Shown one piece after another: positions 36,079 to 45,963 of a stretch of DNA of 64,000 bases (position 1 is the first letter of the stretch; every line of letters starts with the position of its first letter). Both the position numbers and the translations under genes were made by a program. Under the pieces are notes generated by a model. It was given only the letters and a program-made list of their open reading frames with translations. It was not told the DNA's origin and searched no databases. This DNA is from an uncultured Rhodospirillaceae bacterium (GTDB lineage Bacteria; Pseudomonadota; Alphaproteobacteria; Dongiales; Dongiaceae). The DNA lies in contig CADEFF010000015.1 of NCBI GenBank assembly GCA_902826565.1, positions 1-64,000 of the forward strand. Direction: 5' to 3'.

Positions 36079-38223
36079 TCAGGCTTTCTTCAGATCCAGC
36101 GACGGCGCCTTGCGGGCGCGCTTGAGCGCGCTGCCGCGGCCGGAGAGGCTGGGGTTCGTCATGAAATAGGTATGGCAGCTGAAGGCGTCGGCGGCAGCCG
36201 CGACCCGCGTGTAGATGCCATCCGGCCCGAGCACCCAGCTCTGCGCTTCGTCCTTCAGGTTCGCCACCATGATCTGATCGAGGATCTGTTGATGCACGGT
36301 CGGGTTCTCGATCGGAATCAGCGTTTCCAGACGCCAGTCGAAGTTGCGCGGCATCCAGTCCGCCGAAGAGAGATAGACCTTTGCACCGCGCGAGGGCAAG
36401 CGCTGACCGCCGCCGAAGCAGACGATCCGCGAATGTTCGAGGAAGCGGCCCACGATGCTCTTGACCTGGATGTTCTCGGAAATCCCCGGCACCCCGGGCC
36501 TGAGGCAGCAGATGCCGCGCACGATGAGCTTGATCTGCACGCCCGCCTGGGACGCCCGATAGAGCTCGTCGATGAGGTCCGAATCGACGAGCGAGTTCAT
36601 CTTCGCCCAGATCGTGCCCGGCCGCCCGGCCCGCACATGGGCGATTTCGTCCTCGATGAGCTGCATCAGCGTCGGCCGGAGCGTGATCGGCGCGATCGCG
36701 ATCTTCTCCAGCTTCTCCGGCTTCGCGTAGCCCGTCATGTAGTTGAAGGTGCGCGCCGCGTCGTGGCAGAGCGCCGGGTCGCAGGTGAAAAAGGAAAGGT
36801 CGGTGTAGATCTTGGCGGTGATCGGATGATAGTTGCCGGTGCCGAAATGGACGTAGCCGCGCAAGCCCTGCCCTTCGCGCCGGATCACCATCGAGATCTT
36901 GGCGTGGGTCTTGAGGTGGATGAAGCCGAACACCACCTGCACGCCCGCGCGCTCGAGATCGCGCGCCCAGCGGATGTTCGCCTCCTCGTCGAAGCGCGCC
37001 TTGAGCTCGACGAGCGCCGTGACCGACTTCCCGGCCTCGGCCGCCTCGATCAGCGCCTTGACGATCGGCGAGTCGTCCGAGGTGCGGTAAAGCGTCTGCT
37101 TGATGGCGACCACGGACGGGTCGCGCGCGGCCTGGCGCACGAACTGCACCACCACGTCGAAGCTCTCATAGGGGTGATGAACGACGATGTCCTTCTGGCG
37201 GATCGCGGCGAAGCAATCGCCGCCCATATCGCGGATCCGCTCCGGGAAGCGCGCGTGATAGGGCGAGAACTTCAGCTCCGGGCGGTCATCGACGATGAGC
37301 TTCGAGGTCGAGGCGAGCCCAAGCAGCCCGTCCAGCACGAACACATCGCCCGGCATCACGTCGAGCTCGGAGACGAGGAACTCGCGCAGGCTCTCGGGCA
37401 TCGCGGCATTGACCTTGAGCCGGATCACGTTGCCGCGCCGTCGGCGCTTGAGCGCGCTCTCGAACAGCCGAACGAGATCTTCCGCCTCCTCCTCGATCTC
37501 GATCTCGCTGTCGCGGATCATCCGGAAGTAGCCAATCCCGGCGACCGTGAAGCCGGGGAACAGCCGGCCGAGATAGAGGACCATCAGGTCCTCCAGCGGG
37601 ATGAACCGGATCGCCTTTCCCGGCAGCCGCACGAAGCGGGCGAGCTGTGCCGGCAGCGGCAGCAGGGCGTGCAGCGTGGTCGGCGCCGTCGTGCCGGTGA
37701 GCTCGAGCGCGATGCCGAAGCCGAGGTTCGGGATGAAGGGGAACGGATGCGCCGGGTCTATCGCCATCGGCGTCAGCACCGGGAAGATCTGATCGAGGAA
37801 ATGCGCATCGAGCCAGACGCGCTCCTCGTCCGTCAGCTCCGATGCCTCGATCACCGAGATTCCGGCCGCCCGCATCTCCTGGCGGATCTGCCGCCAGCAG
37901 GCCTGCTGGCGGCGCATCAGCTCGCCCGAGCGCTGATTGATGGCGATGAGCTGCTGCGCCGGCGTCAACCCGTCCTGGCTCGGAGTGGACACGCCTGCGG
38001 CCATCTGGCCGCGCAGACCCGCCACCCGGACCATGTAGAACTCGTCGAGGTTGTTCGCCGAGATGGAGAGGAACCGCAGCCGCTCGAGAAGCGGGTGGGT
38101 GATGTTGGTCGCTTCCTCGAGCACGCGCTCGTTGAAGGCAAGCCAGGAAAGCTCCCGGTTGATGAAGCGCGACTCGGAGTCGGACGTGACCGGCGTGCGT
38201 TCCAGAATCGGCGAATCGTCCAC
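36079..38223 (-). CDS. ppk: Polyphosphate kinase 1
   Basis: A 714-residue enzyme that reversibly builds polyphosphate from ATP at the inner membrane. N-terminal and head domains ([20 protein letters not shown]) precede the two phospholipase-D-like catalytic domains. The autophosphorylated His is in HLKTHAKI, and [15 protein letters not shown] and [11 protein letters not shown] are present. It is first in the ppk-ppx operon. Confidence 0.97.
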   Translation of the reverse strand: MDDSPILERTPVTSDSESRFINRELSWLAFNERVLEEATNITHPLLERLRFLSISANNLDEFYMVRVAGLRGQMAAGVSTPSQDGLTPAQQLIAINQRSGELMRRQQACWRQIRQEMRAAGISVIEASELTDEERVWLDAHFLDQIFPVLTPMAIDPAHPFPFIPNLGFGIALELTGTTAPTTLHALLPLPAQLARFVRLPGKAIRFIPLEDLMVLYLGRLFPGFTVAGIGYFRMIRDSEIEIEEEAEDLVRLFESALKRRRRGNVIRLKVNAAMPESLREFLVSELDVMPGDVFVLDGLLGLASTSKLIVDDRPELKFSPYHARFPERIRDMGGDCFAAIRQKDIVVHHPYESFDVVVQFVRQAARDPSVVAIKQTLYRTSDDSPIVKALIEAAEAGKSVTALVELKARFDEEANIRWARDLERAGVQVVFGFIHLKTHAKISMVIRREGQGLRGYVHFGTGNYHPITAKIYTDLSFFTCDPALCHDAARTFNYMTGYAKPEKLEKIAIAPITLRPTLMQLIEDEIAHVRAGRPGTIWAKMNSLVDSDLIDELYRASQAGVQIKLIVRGICCLRPGVPGISENIQVKSIVGRFLEHSRIVCFGGGQRLPSRGAKVYLSSADWMPRNFDWRLETLIPIENPTVHQQILDQIMVANLKDEAQSWVLGPDGIYTRVAAAADAFSCHTYFMTNPSLSGRGSALKRARKAPSLDLKKA

Positions 38224-38399
38224 GGGCGCACCCTCCCTTGTCGCGATGATACCAAGGCGACGGGCCTCGCCATCGGGACGTCGTTGAGTCTAACGGGGCT
38301 TCATGAAAATGTCATGACGGCCGCATAGGTTGCGCTCGGCCGAACTCGATCCAGATCAATGTCTTGGGCCGAAGGACCGGCCGAAACGGGAGGGCGACG

Positions 38400-38915
38400 A
38401 TGCGTCGATTGCTGCTGTTGCGCCACACCAAATCGAGCTGGCGGGACGGCTCCCTGCCCGATATCGAGCGACCGCTCGGGCCGCGCGGCCGCCGCGCCGC
38501 GCCCCCGATCGGCGTCTATCTCCGCGATCACGGCCTGGCGCCGCAGCAGGTCCTCGTCTCGACCGCCCAACGGACCCGCGAGACCTGGAACATGGTCTCG
38601 CTCATGTTGGGCGGCGAGCCGCTGGTCCGATACGACGACAAGCTCTATCTCGCCGACGCCGACGAGATCCTTGCGCGGATCGGCAAGGTCCCTGCGACGG
38701 TCGAGACCTTGCTGGTGGTCGGACACAACCCCGGCATCCAGGAGCTCGCCGTCGCGCTTCACGAAGGCGAGGAAACGGACGACTTCAACCGCCTCGACGC
38801 GAAGTTCCCGACCGGCGGGCTTGCGATTTACGAGTTCGACATCGACAAATGGTCGGACATCGCGACCAGGTCGGGGCATCTCGTGAGCTTCCTCACGCCG
38901 CGCGATCTCGTCTGA
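38400..38915 (+). CDS. SixA-type histidine phosphatase
   Basis: A 171-residue histidine-phosphatase-superfamily protein. The catalytic motif is LLRHTKSSW, and the second His lies in VVGHNPGIQEL. SixA-like proteins dephosphorylate phosphohistidine on signalling or phosphotransfer proteins; the partner is not evident. GGGAGG lies 7 bases before the ATG. It sits between ppk and the CYTH-CHAD gene, on the opposite strand from both. Confidence 0.9.
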   Translation: MRRLLLLRHTKSSWRDGSLPDIERPLGPRGRRAAPPIGVYLRDHGLAPQQVLVSTAQRTRETWNMVSLMLGGEPLVRYDDKLYLADADEILARIGKVPATVETLLVVGHNPGIQELAVALHEGEETDDFNRLDAKFPTGGLAIYEFDIDKWSDIATRSGHLVSFLTPRDLV

Positions 38916-38930
38916 TCGGGGTACGGGAAC

Positions 38931-40460
38931 TCAGCCCTTCCGCCAGAACGGCTTCCGGCGATCGAACCGCTTCCAGACCTCGGCGAATGCCTTGTGCTCC
39001 ATCTCGATCGCGTGGGCCTGCCATCCGCGCAGCAGGGTGCGCGCGTGACCGAGCAGCAGACGCTCATCCTCGTCGCCGGGCAGATCCGCGAGCAGCATGT
39101 CTGTCACGACCGCGTCGTTCAGCGATCCCAGCCGCTCCTGCAATTCGGAAAGCGCGGCGATATAGGCCTGCGTCGCTTTCGGCGGATAGAGCGAGCGGAA
39201 GAAATCCGCGACGTAACGCATCTTCTTGCCGAAGAGCCGGAGACGATGCAGCTCGTTCTCGCTCAGATCCCTCCGCCGCCCGAGCTTGCGGAGGCGGCGA
39301 TGGCGTTTGTCGAGCAGGCCGTCGGCAAACCGCCGCACCGGCCGCGTCAATGTCGCGGCGCCCTCGCCCTCGCCGACCCAGCGGCCGGTCTCGAGCAGCA
39401 ACCCCGTATTGAGCAACAGCGCCGTATATCGCGGCGAGCCGACGGTCTCGCGCACGACGTCATAGGCGGCGGCACGCCGCGCCTCGGCGAGCGCTTCGAG
39501 CCGGAACAGCGCCGCCTCCTCGGGAAGGCGCCGGCGCAGCGGCGGCAAGGTATAGGCCAGCAGCACGTCCCAGTCCCGCGCCGGGCTCAGGCTCTGCTGC
39601 AGCCATCGCAAGTCGCGCGCCAGTCCGCCATGGCATGCGTCGCTCATCTGATGCCGATAGGCGCCGACCAGCGAGCGCAGGCGTCGAAGCGCCACCCGCA
39701 TCTGATGCACGCCCTCGATGTCGTGCCCGTCGAGGGCGGCCGCCTCGTTCTGCCCGAGCTGCGAGATGCAGACGCGGGCGATCGCGCCGAAAGCCTCGGT
39801 CGGCGTCAAAGCCGGATCGAGAAGAATCGGCTGGCCACGCGTCGCGGCGGGCGACGCGTCGGCTCCCAGCGCATAGCCGCGCGCCGATTTGGTGCGCCAT
39901 TCGATCCGGACGGGCAGCCGTTCCGCGAGCGCAAGCGCCGCCCGGTAGAGTCCGGCCGCTTTGCCGCCCTTCAGCTCGAGCTCGATCTCGGACACCGGCA
40001 ACATGCGCCCATCGGCCCGGATCTCGCCGCGATCGAGGACAAGCTCGATGACGGCGCCCGCATGGCGGAGCGTCCAGAGCGTGCGCCGGATTTCCGTCGT
40101 GAAGATCGGCACAAGCTTGGGCGCGATGTGATGCTTGGCGAAGACCCGGCGCAGCCCGGCATCGGGAATGCCCTCGAGATCGAACCGCTCGTCCGGCAGG
40201 GCCGTCTCGACTTCGTGATGGCGCTGCAGCGCCGCGCCGTGCCCGCTCGGCAGCTTGATGGTTTGCAGGTAGCGGCGTCCGACCTTCCGCACACGCAAGC
40301 CGACGCCGAGCTTTCTCAGCGCATGGTCCGGCGTGTCGTAATAGACGCTGAGAAGGCGCCGCGTGCCGCCGCCCTCGGCGCCGGCAAGCAGCGGATCGCG
40401 CCGCAACGTCGCGCCCTTGTTCGGCGCGACAGCGAGCTTTAGTTCGATTTCCTCGTCCAT
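38931..40460 (-). CDS. CYTH-CHAD domain protein (inorganic triphosphatase plus polyphosphate-binding domain)
   Basis: A 509-residue two-domain protein. The N-terminal CYTH domain (about 1-200) has the EIELKL signature (ExExK) and basic tunnel residues, as in YgiF-type triphosphatases. The C-terminal CHAD domain (about 220-505) is a basic helical bundle with conserved His in GVHQMRVALRRLRS and LHRLRLFGKKMRYVADFF. CHAD domains bind polyphosphate. Its position near ppk and ppx supports a role in polyphosphate granules or triphosphate hydrolysis. It converges on the SixA gene with a 15-base gap. Confidence 0.92.
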   Translation of the reverse strand: MDEEIELKLAVAPNKGATLRRDPLLAGAEGGGTRRLLSVYYDTPDHALRKLGVGLRVRKVGRRYLQTIKLPSGHGAALQRHHEVETALPDERFDLEGIPDAGLRRVFAKHHIAPKLVPIFTTEIRRTLWTLRHAGAVIELVLDRGEIRADGRMLPVSEIELELKGGKAAGLYRAALALAERLPVRIEWRTKSARGYALGADASPAATRGQPILLDPALTPTEAFGAIARVCISQLGQNEAAALDGHDIEGVHQMRVALRRLRSLVGAYRHQMSDACHGGLARDLRWLQQSLSPARDWDVLLAYTLPPLRRRLPEEAALFRLEALAEARRAAAYDVVRETVGSPRYTALLLNTGLLLETGRWVGEGEGAATLTRPVRRFADGLLDKRHRRLRKLGRRRDLSENELHRLRLFGKKMRYVADFFRSLYPPKATQAYIAALSELQERLGSLNDAVVTDMLLADLPGDEDERLLLGHARTLLRGWQAHAIEMEHKAFAEVWKRFDRRKPFWRKG

Positions 40461-40558
40461 CGCTGCGCGACGGCACCCCCAGAGTGGCTGCTATGCCTAT
40501 CCGCCGGGTACTGAGATCGCCAAGTTACAAATCGGAGACAGAATGGCGACGGTCGATC

Positions 40559-41257
40559 TTAGGGCAAATCCCCCGCCGTACGCGCGCCTAAACGTTCCAG
40601 CGTTTCCCGCACCTGCGGCAAGGTGACGCCGCGGCCGCGCGCCAGGGTTTCCCTGTCGAGCGCCGCCACCACCGCGGCGGCAGAGGCGAGCGACCGCTCG
40701 ATCCGGGTCGCGAGGAATCCGACGACCTCCGCTGAAACGGCGAGCTGGCGGTCGGCGAAGAGCTTCGTCAGGACCGCCCGCAGCAGCAGATCGTCCGGCT
40801 GGCCGAGGCCGATGGCGGGCGCGGCAGCGAGACGCGAATGCAGGTCGGCAAGGCCGATGCGCCAGCGGGCCGGTGGCGTCCGCGCCACCAGCAACAGATA
40901 GCCTTTGCGCTCGGCGATGGCGTTATGGAAATGCAGCAACCCGCGCTCGACCTGGGATCCGATCTCCTGCGCAATCTCGTCGATCACGAAAGCATGGGCG
41001 GCACCGAGCAGCAGGGGGATGCGCGCCGGATCCGCGAGGTCCTCCGGTGCAAGAAGCTGCGCGCCGCTGCGCAGGCGCCACAGATTGGCGAGATGGGTTT
41101 TCCCCGAACCGACGGGCCCCGAGAGGCAGAGCAACGGCCCCGGCCAGTCGGGCCAACGCTCGATCCAGCCAAATGCGGCGGCGTTGCTCTGGCTCGCGAT
41201 GTAATCCTCCGGCGCGAGCGAGGGCGGATGGAGGAACTCGAAGGGGAGTTGCGGCAT
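40559..41257 (-). CDS. hdaA: DnaA-related replication regulator HdaA
   Basis: A 232-residue AAA+ protein made only of the DnaA ATPase-like module. The N terminus, MPQLPFEF, fits a beta-clamp-binding motif; Walker A is GPVGSGKTHLANLW. HdaA, with the loaded clamp, stimulates DnaA-ATP hydrolysis and so limits initiation. A short, low-motif protein like this could be confused with another DnaA-like AAA+ factor, but the neighbours support HdaA. It is last in a four-gene run with the AI-2E transporter, the CDP-alcohol transferase and the DUF2066 gene. Confidence 0.88.
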   Translation of the reverse strand: MPQLPFEFLHPPSLAPEDYIASQSNAAAFGWIERWPDWPGPLLCLSGPVGSGKTHLANLWRLRSGAQLLAPEDLADPARIPLLLGAAHAFVIDEIAQEIGSQVERGLLHFHNAIAERKGYLLLVARTPPARWRIGLADLHSRLAAAPAIGLGQPDDLLLRAVLTKLFADRQLAVSAEVVGFLATRIERSLASAAAVVAALDRETLARGRGVTLPQVRETLERLGARTAGDLP

Positions 41258-41262
41258 CGCGC

Positions 41263-42342
41263 TCAGACAGGATCGGACGGCGCCGTCGGCGGCGCATGCC
41301 GGCCGCGGTAGTAGCTGCTGCCGAGATACTGCAGGAGCGCGAAGCGCGCGAGCACGCCGCAGACCGCGGCAACAGGGAGCGCGATCAGGACGCCGACGAA
41401 GCCGAACAGCGCGCCGCCCGCGAGCAGCGCGAAGATGACCCAGACCGGATGCAGACCCACGCGATCGCCGACCAGTTTTGGCGTCAGTACGTAACCTTCA
41501 AGCACCTGCCCGACGACGCAGACGGCGACCACGAGCAGGATATGCGTCCAGTCGGGAAACTGCAGCAGGGCGAGGATGACGGAGCCGATGAAGGCAACGC
41601 CGCTGCCGACGAAGGGGATGAAGGAGAGCACGCCGGCGAAAAGCCCGAGCGCAAGGCCGAAATCGAGCCCGACGAGGCTGAAGCCGCCGCCATAGATCGT
41701 CGCGAGGCAGAGACAGACCGTCGCCTGGCCGCGCGCGAAGCCCGCGAGCGTGCGGTCCACCTCGCGAAGCTGCGCCCTGATGGTATCGGCCTGATCGCGC
41801 GGCAGCCAGGCATCGAGCCGCTGGGTGAGCCGGTCCCAGTCGCGCAGCAGATAGATGGCGACGATCGGCGTGATGACGAGAAGCGAGATCAGGTTGAAAA
41901 AGGCGAGGCCGCCGCTGAGGACGTTGCCCAGGGCCCCGACCACCCAGCCGATCACCGCGCCCGCCTGTTCGCCGACGTTCGAGGGAAGCGGGGTGTCGCT
42001 CGAGGGCAGGCGGTCGCGGATGCGGTCGAGGAAGGGCTGCAGCCGCTCGGCCAGTTCCCGGATGTAGTTCGGCAGCTCGGTCGCGAGCGCCACGATCTGG
42101 CGCTGCAGCGGCGGGATCACGATCAGCAGCACGGTCGCAAGCACCAGCAGGAAGCAGAAGGCGACGATCGCGGTCGCCCAGCTCCGCGACAGGCCGCGCC
42201 GCTCCAGCCAGTCGCAGACCGGGTCGAGAAAATAGGCGAGCGCCATGCCGGCGACGAAAGGCAGCAGGATGCCGCGCAGCAGATAGAGCGCCACCACGAA
42301 GATCGCGATGCCGATAAGCCAGAAGCGCACCCGCCGATCCAT
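41263..42342 (-). CDS. AI-2E/PerM-family membrane permease
   Basis: A 359-residue inner-membrane protein with about eight hydrophobic segments and the family's ILLPFVAGMALAYFLDPVCD start and SFIPFVGSGVAFI motif. Members export or exchange various solutes, and the name AI-2E transporter reflects one case only. It is separated by 3 bases from the upstream phosphatidyltransferase gene and 5 from hdaA. That order is common in alphaproteobacteria without a known mechanistic link. Confidence 0.9.
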   Translation of the reverse strand: MDRRVRFWLIGIAIFVVALYLLRGILLPFVAGMALAYFLDPVCDWLERRGLSRSWATAIVAFCFLLVLATVLLIVIPPLQRQIVALATELPNYIRELAERLQPFLDRIRDRLPSSDTPLPSNVGEQAGAVIGWVVGALGNVLSGGLAFFNLISLLVITPIVAIYLLRDWDRLTQRLDAWLPRDQADTIRAQLREVDRTLAGFARGQATVCLCLATIYGGGFSLVGLDFGLALGLFAGVLSFIPFVGSGVAFIGSVILALLQFPDWTHILLVVAVCVVGQVLEGYVLTPKLVGDRVGLHPVWVIFALLAGGALFGFVGVLIALPVAAVCGVLARFALLQYLGSSYYRGRHAPPTAPSDPV

Positions 42343-42345
42343 CTT

Positions 42346-42897
42346 TCAGGCTCCTCCGCCGTAGCCGAGCAGCCGCCGGCCCCAGATCGCGATGTAGGCG
42401 GCGCCCGACAGCAGGGTCGTGACGGCCACCGTATAGCTCAGCACTTCGCGCGCGCCATAATCTTCGAGACCGAGGCCGAGCTCCGCCAGCACCACGCCGA
42501 TCAGCACGATCTGGATGGCAGTATTGAGCTTGCTCACGAAGAGCGGCTGCATGGTGAGGGAGTGCGTCAAGGTGTGATAGAGGATGGCGCCTCCGATGAT
42601 CAGCAGATCGCGAAACACCACCAGGATCACGAGCCAGACTTCGAGATGCTCCTGGTGGCCGAGCGTCACATAGGCGCCCACCAGCAGACATTTGTCCGCC
42701 AGCGGGTCGAGATAGGCGCCGATCTCGCTGCGGCTCTTGAGCCGCCGCGCGAGATAGCCGTCGACCGCGTCGGAGAGCCCGGCGCTCAGGAAGAGCCAGA
42801 AGGCCGCGGTATAGTGATCCGTCAGCATGAGCCAGACCGCAAGCGGCACCGCGAGCAGTCTCGCAAGGGTCACCAGATTGGGAAGCTGGGAAATCAC
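42346..42897 (-). CDS. CDP-alcohol phosphatidyltransferase
   Basis: A 183-residue membrane enzyme with the complete signature D(x)2DG(x)2AR(x)8G(x)3D(x)3D: SDAVDGYLARRLK, then GAYLDPLADK. It moves a phosphatidyl group from CDP-diacylglycerol to an alcohol; the family includes phosphatidylglycerophosphate and cardiolipin synthases. The N terminus (MISQLPNLVTLARLL) resembles PgsA, but the alcohol cannot be assigned. Confidence 0.9.
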   Translation of the reverse strand: MISQLPNLVTLARLLAVPLAVWLMLTDHYTAAFWLFLSAGLSDAVDGYLARRLKSRSEIGAYLDPLADKCLLVGAYVTLGHQEHLEVWLVILVVFRDLLIIGGAILYHTLTHSLTMQPLFVSKLNTAIQIVLIGVVLAELGLGLEDYGAREVLSYTVAVTTLLSGAAYIAIWGRRLLGYGGGA

Positions 42898-42905
42898 CTT
42901 CGCGC

Positions 42906-44036
42906 CTAGGGCGTCGTCGACGCGCCGCTCGGCAGCAGCATCGTGGCGCCGCCTTGATCGAGGAGCGCCAGCGACCGCGCGCGCAGCGCCTGCTCGAGCT
43001 GCATCCGGTCCCCGACATAGACGAGATCGAGAGCCGCCTGATCGACCCGCAGCGACCGCACCTCGACCTGCTGGATCGTGTTGATCGATCCCAATCGATG
43101 GCGTAGCTCGATCCAGTCGCGATAGCCCTGGATGGGCACCAGCACGGGAAGCCGCTGCGCCACGCTGGAGCTGAGGAGGTTCTGCTGCTTCCAGCCGGCC
43201 TGCAACGCGCCGCTCACCTTCTCGATCGCCCCGTCATAGAGGGCGTCCGCCCCGCCCGCTCCGGCCGGGACCTCGTCGGTGAAGCGGCCGATCTCGCCCG
43301 TCGCGTCGAAGCGCTGCACCGAGATCGCGAGGCCGGTCGGCGTGCCTGCCGCATCCAGCACCGGCTTCGCTTCCGCCACCACCACGCTTTCGGCGCTGTA
43401 GCGCTGCGCGAGCGGCATCAGCTTCTGGATATTGCCCCCGAGCGCGTCGGCCGCATCGATGGCGCCCATGTCCGCAAGGTCGCCGAGCGGCAGTCGCATC
43501 GGCACCAGCGATCCGGTGGTCGGATGGTTCTGCCATGCCGTCAGCCAGGGATTCTGCTCGCCCCAGAGCCGCGCCTCGTTCCCGACCGTGTAGACGGGAA
43601 TAACGAGCACCGGCGGGCTCTGCAGCACGGCGTAGCGCACACCGCTCTGCTCGAGCAGGCGGCGGACGGGCTCGCCGCGGAAACGGAAATTGAACTTGCC
43701 GATATAGCGCACCGTGGAGGTCCGCTCGGACACGACGTCGAAATCCTCGACCAGGTCGGAGATCTGGTCGTTGCTGAGATTCGGCACCGAGCCGATCGCG
43801 TTCTCGTCCGCAAGCTGACGCAGCAGCTTCTCGAAGGCGCTGCGCTGCGCGAGGAGGATCGCGGCGTCGCGCGCCTCGACCGCGCTCGCGGCCGTAACGT
43901 CGGCCTGCACGTCGCTGACGGTGTAAAGAACGGCTTGCGCAAGGGCCGGCGCGGGGCCGGCGGTGACGCCCGCCGCCAGGGCCAGAACCGCGAGAAAACA
44001 GGCCTTTCGCCAGATCCGCCGAAGCCCGTCGGCCAT
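42906..44036 (-). CDS. DUF2066-domain exported protein
   Basis: A 376-residue protein with an N-terminal signal peptide (hydrophobic FLAVLALAAGVTAG, then APALAQA). The conserved DUF2066 part begins VSDVQADVTAASAVEARDAA and includes RSAFEKLLRQL and ARLWGEQNPWL. Its function is unknown. It is the first gene of the DUF2066-phosphatidyltransferase-permease-hdaA run and lies back to back with purM, a recurrent arrangement. Confidence 0.86.
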   Translation of the reverse strand: MADGLRRIWRKACFLAVLALAAGVTAGPAPALAQAVLYTVSDVQADVTAASAVEARDAAILLAQRSAFEKLLRQLADENAIGSVPNLSNDQISDLVEDFDVVSERTSTVRYIGKFNFRFRGEPVRRLLEQSGVRYAVLQSPPVLVIPVYTVGNEARLWGEQNPWLTAWQNHPTTGSLVPMRLPLGDLADMGAIDAADALGGNIQKLMPLAQRYSAESVVVAEAKPVLDAAGTPTGLAISVQRFDATGEIGRFTDEVPAGAGGADALYDGAIEKVSGALQAGWKQQNLLSSSVAQRLPVLVPIQGYRDWIELRHRLGSINTIQQVEVRSLRVDQAALDLVYVGDRMQLEQALRARSLALLDQGGATMLLPSGASTTP

Positions 44037-44116
44037 TGCAAACCACCCCGGATCAACTATTGTTCCGCCGCGCTCGGAGGCGTGGCGATTTATAGCTCAT
44101 CGCCAGGGAGGACGCC

Positions 44117-45187
44117 ATAAACGACCGAAACAGCGAGAGCTACAAGGATGCCGGCGTCGACATCGACACCGGGAATGCGCTCGTCGAAGCGATCAAGCCG
44201 CTGGCGCGCGCGACCGCGCGAAGCGGCAGCGACGCGGGACTCGGCGGCTTCGGCGCCTTCTTCGATCTCAAGGCCGCTGGCTATCGCGATCCGATCCTCG
44301 TCACCACCACCGACGGCGTCGGCACCAAGCTCAAGATCGCGATCGAGACGGGCCGTCACGAACGCATCGGCATCGATCTGGTGGCGATGTGCGTGAACGA
44401 CCTCGTGGTTCAGGGGGCGGAGCCGCTTCTCTTCCTCGACTATTTCGCGACCGCCCGGCTCGATCTGGAGACGGCACGGACGGTGATCGCCGGCATCGCG
44501 GAAGGCTGCCGTATCGCCGGCTGCGCGCTGGTCGGCGGCGAGACGGCCGAGATGCCGGGCCTGTACGGCAAGGGCGATTACGACCTCGCGGGCTTCGCGG
44601 TCGGCGCCGTGGAACGCGATCAGGCGCTGACGGGCGACAAGGTTGCGGCCGGCGACATCGTGCTCGGCCTCGCCTCGACCGGCGTCCACTCCAACGGCTT
44701 CTCGCTCGTTCGCCGCATCGTCGAGAAGGCCGGCGTCGATTATCGCGACAAGGCGCCCTTCGCCGCGAAGCGCGACCTCGCCTCGGCGCTGCTCGAGCCG
44801 ACGCGGATCTATGTGAAGAGCTGCCTCGCCGCGGTGCGCTCGGGCCGCGTCAAGGCGCTGGCCCATATCACCGGGGGCGGGCTGGTCGAGAATCCGCCGC
44901 GCGTCGTGCCGGGACATCTCGCCGTCGAAATCGACGCGCGGAGCTGGACCCTGCCGCCGGTATTCGCCTGGCTGATGCGCGAGGGCGTGGTGGCGCGCGG
45001 CGAGATGGCGCGCGTCTTCAATTGCGGCATCGGCATGGTGGCCGTGGTCGCCCATGCCGACGCCGAGCCCGTCACGCAGCTTCTGATCGATCAGGGCGAG
45101 CGCGTGTTCCGGATCGGCCGCATCCAGGAACGGCAGCCGGGCATGCCCGCCGCCGCCGTGATCGGCATGGACGAGGCATGGCGCTGA
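44117..45187 (+). CDS. purM: Phosphoribosylformylglycinamidine cyclo-ligase, non-canonical ATA start
   Basis: AIR synthetase, the fifth step of purine synthesis. From 44117 the frame encodes 356 residues including the normal N terminus ([19 protein letters not shown]), [11 protein letters not shown], the glycine-rich [14 protein letters not shown], and [11 protein letters not shown]. No ATG, GTG or TTG exists between the in-frame stop at 44093 and a GTG at 44381, which would delete about 88 essential residues. AGGGAGG at 44105-44111 sits 5 bases before ATA at 44117, the expected start position. Either AUA is used, or the base is an ATG-to-ATA change or error. TATAGC at 44091-44096 may be the -10 element. 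purN follows 25 bases later. Confidence 0.9.
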   Translation: MNDRNSESYKDAGVDIDTGNALVEAIKPLARATARSGSDAGLGGFGAFFDLKAAGYRDPILVTTTDGVGTKLKIAIETGRHERIGIDLVAMCVNDLVVQGAEPLLFLDYFATARLDLETARTVIAGIAEGCRIAGCALVGGETAEMPGLYGKGDYDLAGFAVGAVERDQALTGDKVAAGDIVLGLASTGVHSNGFSLVRRIVEKAGVDYRDKAPFAAKRDLASALLEPTRIYVKSCLAAVRSGRVKALAHITGGGLVENPPRVVPGHLAVEIDARSWTLPPVFAWLMREGVVARGEMARVFNCGIGMVAVVAHADAEPVTQLLIDQGERVFRIGRIQERQPGMPAAAVIGMDEAWR

Positions 45188-45212
45188 GGCGCGTGCCGGG
45201 ACGCCGCGACGG

Positions 45213-45869
45213 ATGAAACCCCTCGCTGTCGGCGTGCTGATCTCCGGGCGGGGCAGCAACTTGCAGGCGCTGATCGAGGCCTGCCGCGATCCGGCGACGA
45301 AGGCCGGGATCCGTCTGGTGCTCTCGAACAAAGCCGATGCGCAGGGGCTCGCCCGCGCCGCGGCCGCCGGGATCGAAACCGCTGTCGTCGATCATCGGAA
45401 TTTTCCCGACCGCGCGCGCTTCGATGCCGAGATCGACCGGCGGCTCCGCGAGAAGGGGATCGAGCTCGTCTGCCTCGCGGGCTTCATGCGCATCCTGACC
45501 GACGAATTCGTCGATCGCTGGCGCGACCGCATGATCAATATCCATCCCTCCCTCCTGCCGGCGTTCCGGGGCCTCGACACTCATGCCCGCGCGCTCGCCG
45601 CCGGGGCGAAACTTGCCGGCTGCACGGTTCACTATGTGCGCCGCGAGCTCGATACGGGGCCGATCATTCTGCAGGAGAAGGTGCCCGTGCTGCCGGGCGA
45701 CACGGCCGAGCGCCTCGCCGCGCGCGTGCTGGAAGCCGAGCATCGCGCCTATCCGGCGGCGCTGCGCCTGATCGCCGCCGGCCGCGTGCGGGTCGAGGGA
45801 GAACGGATCTTCATCGACGGCGTCGAGACGTCGGCCTCAGCCGCCGCGGCGTCCCGCCCCTCCGGCTGA
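45213..45869 (+). CDS. purN: Phosphoribosylglycinamide formyltransferase
   Basis: A 218-residue folate-dependent GAR transformylase, third step of purine synthesis. It has the start VGVLISGRGSNLQALIEAC, AGFMRILT, and the catalytic NIHPSLLPAFRG with the later HYVRRELDTGPII. The ATG at 45213 is the second gene of purM-purN. If purM is poorly initiated, this gene still has its own start region. Confidence 0.96.
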   Translation: MKPLAVGVLISGRGSNLQALIEACRDPATKAGIRLVLSNKADAQGLARAAAAGIETAVVDHRNFPDRARFDAEIDRRLREKGIELVCLAGFMRILTDEFVDRWRDRMINIHPSLLPAFRGLDTHARALAAGAKLAGCTVHYVRRELDTGPIILQEKVPVLPGDTAERLAARVLEAEHRAYPAALRLIAAGRVRVEGERIFIDGVETSASAAAASRPSG

Positions 45870-45963
45870 GGCCGCCGCACCGGGAGCGTCGGCCTCGAGG
45901 AGCCGATTGAGGCGTCGGACCGCCTGTGCGAGGCTCGGATGCCGTTCATCGAAGGGAGCGCCG

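Noticed and set aside
34903-38328. Very long open frame (over 1,100 codons) on the plus strand opposite ppx and ppk
   Set aside because: It is a shadow of two well-supported genes on the other strand, a usual effect of high GC content, and its translation has no protein-like motifs.
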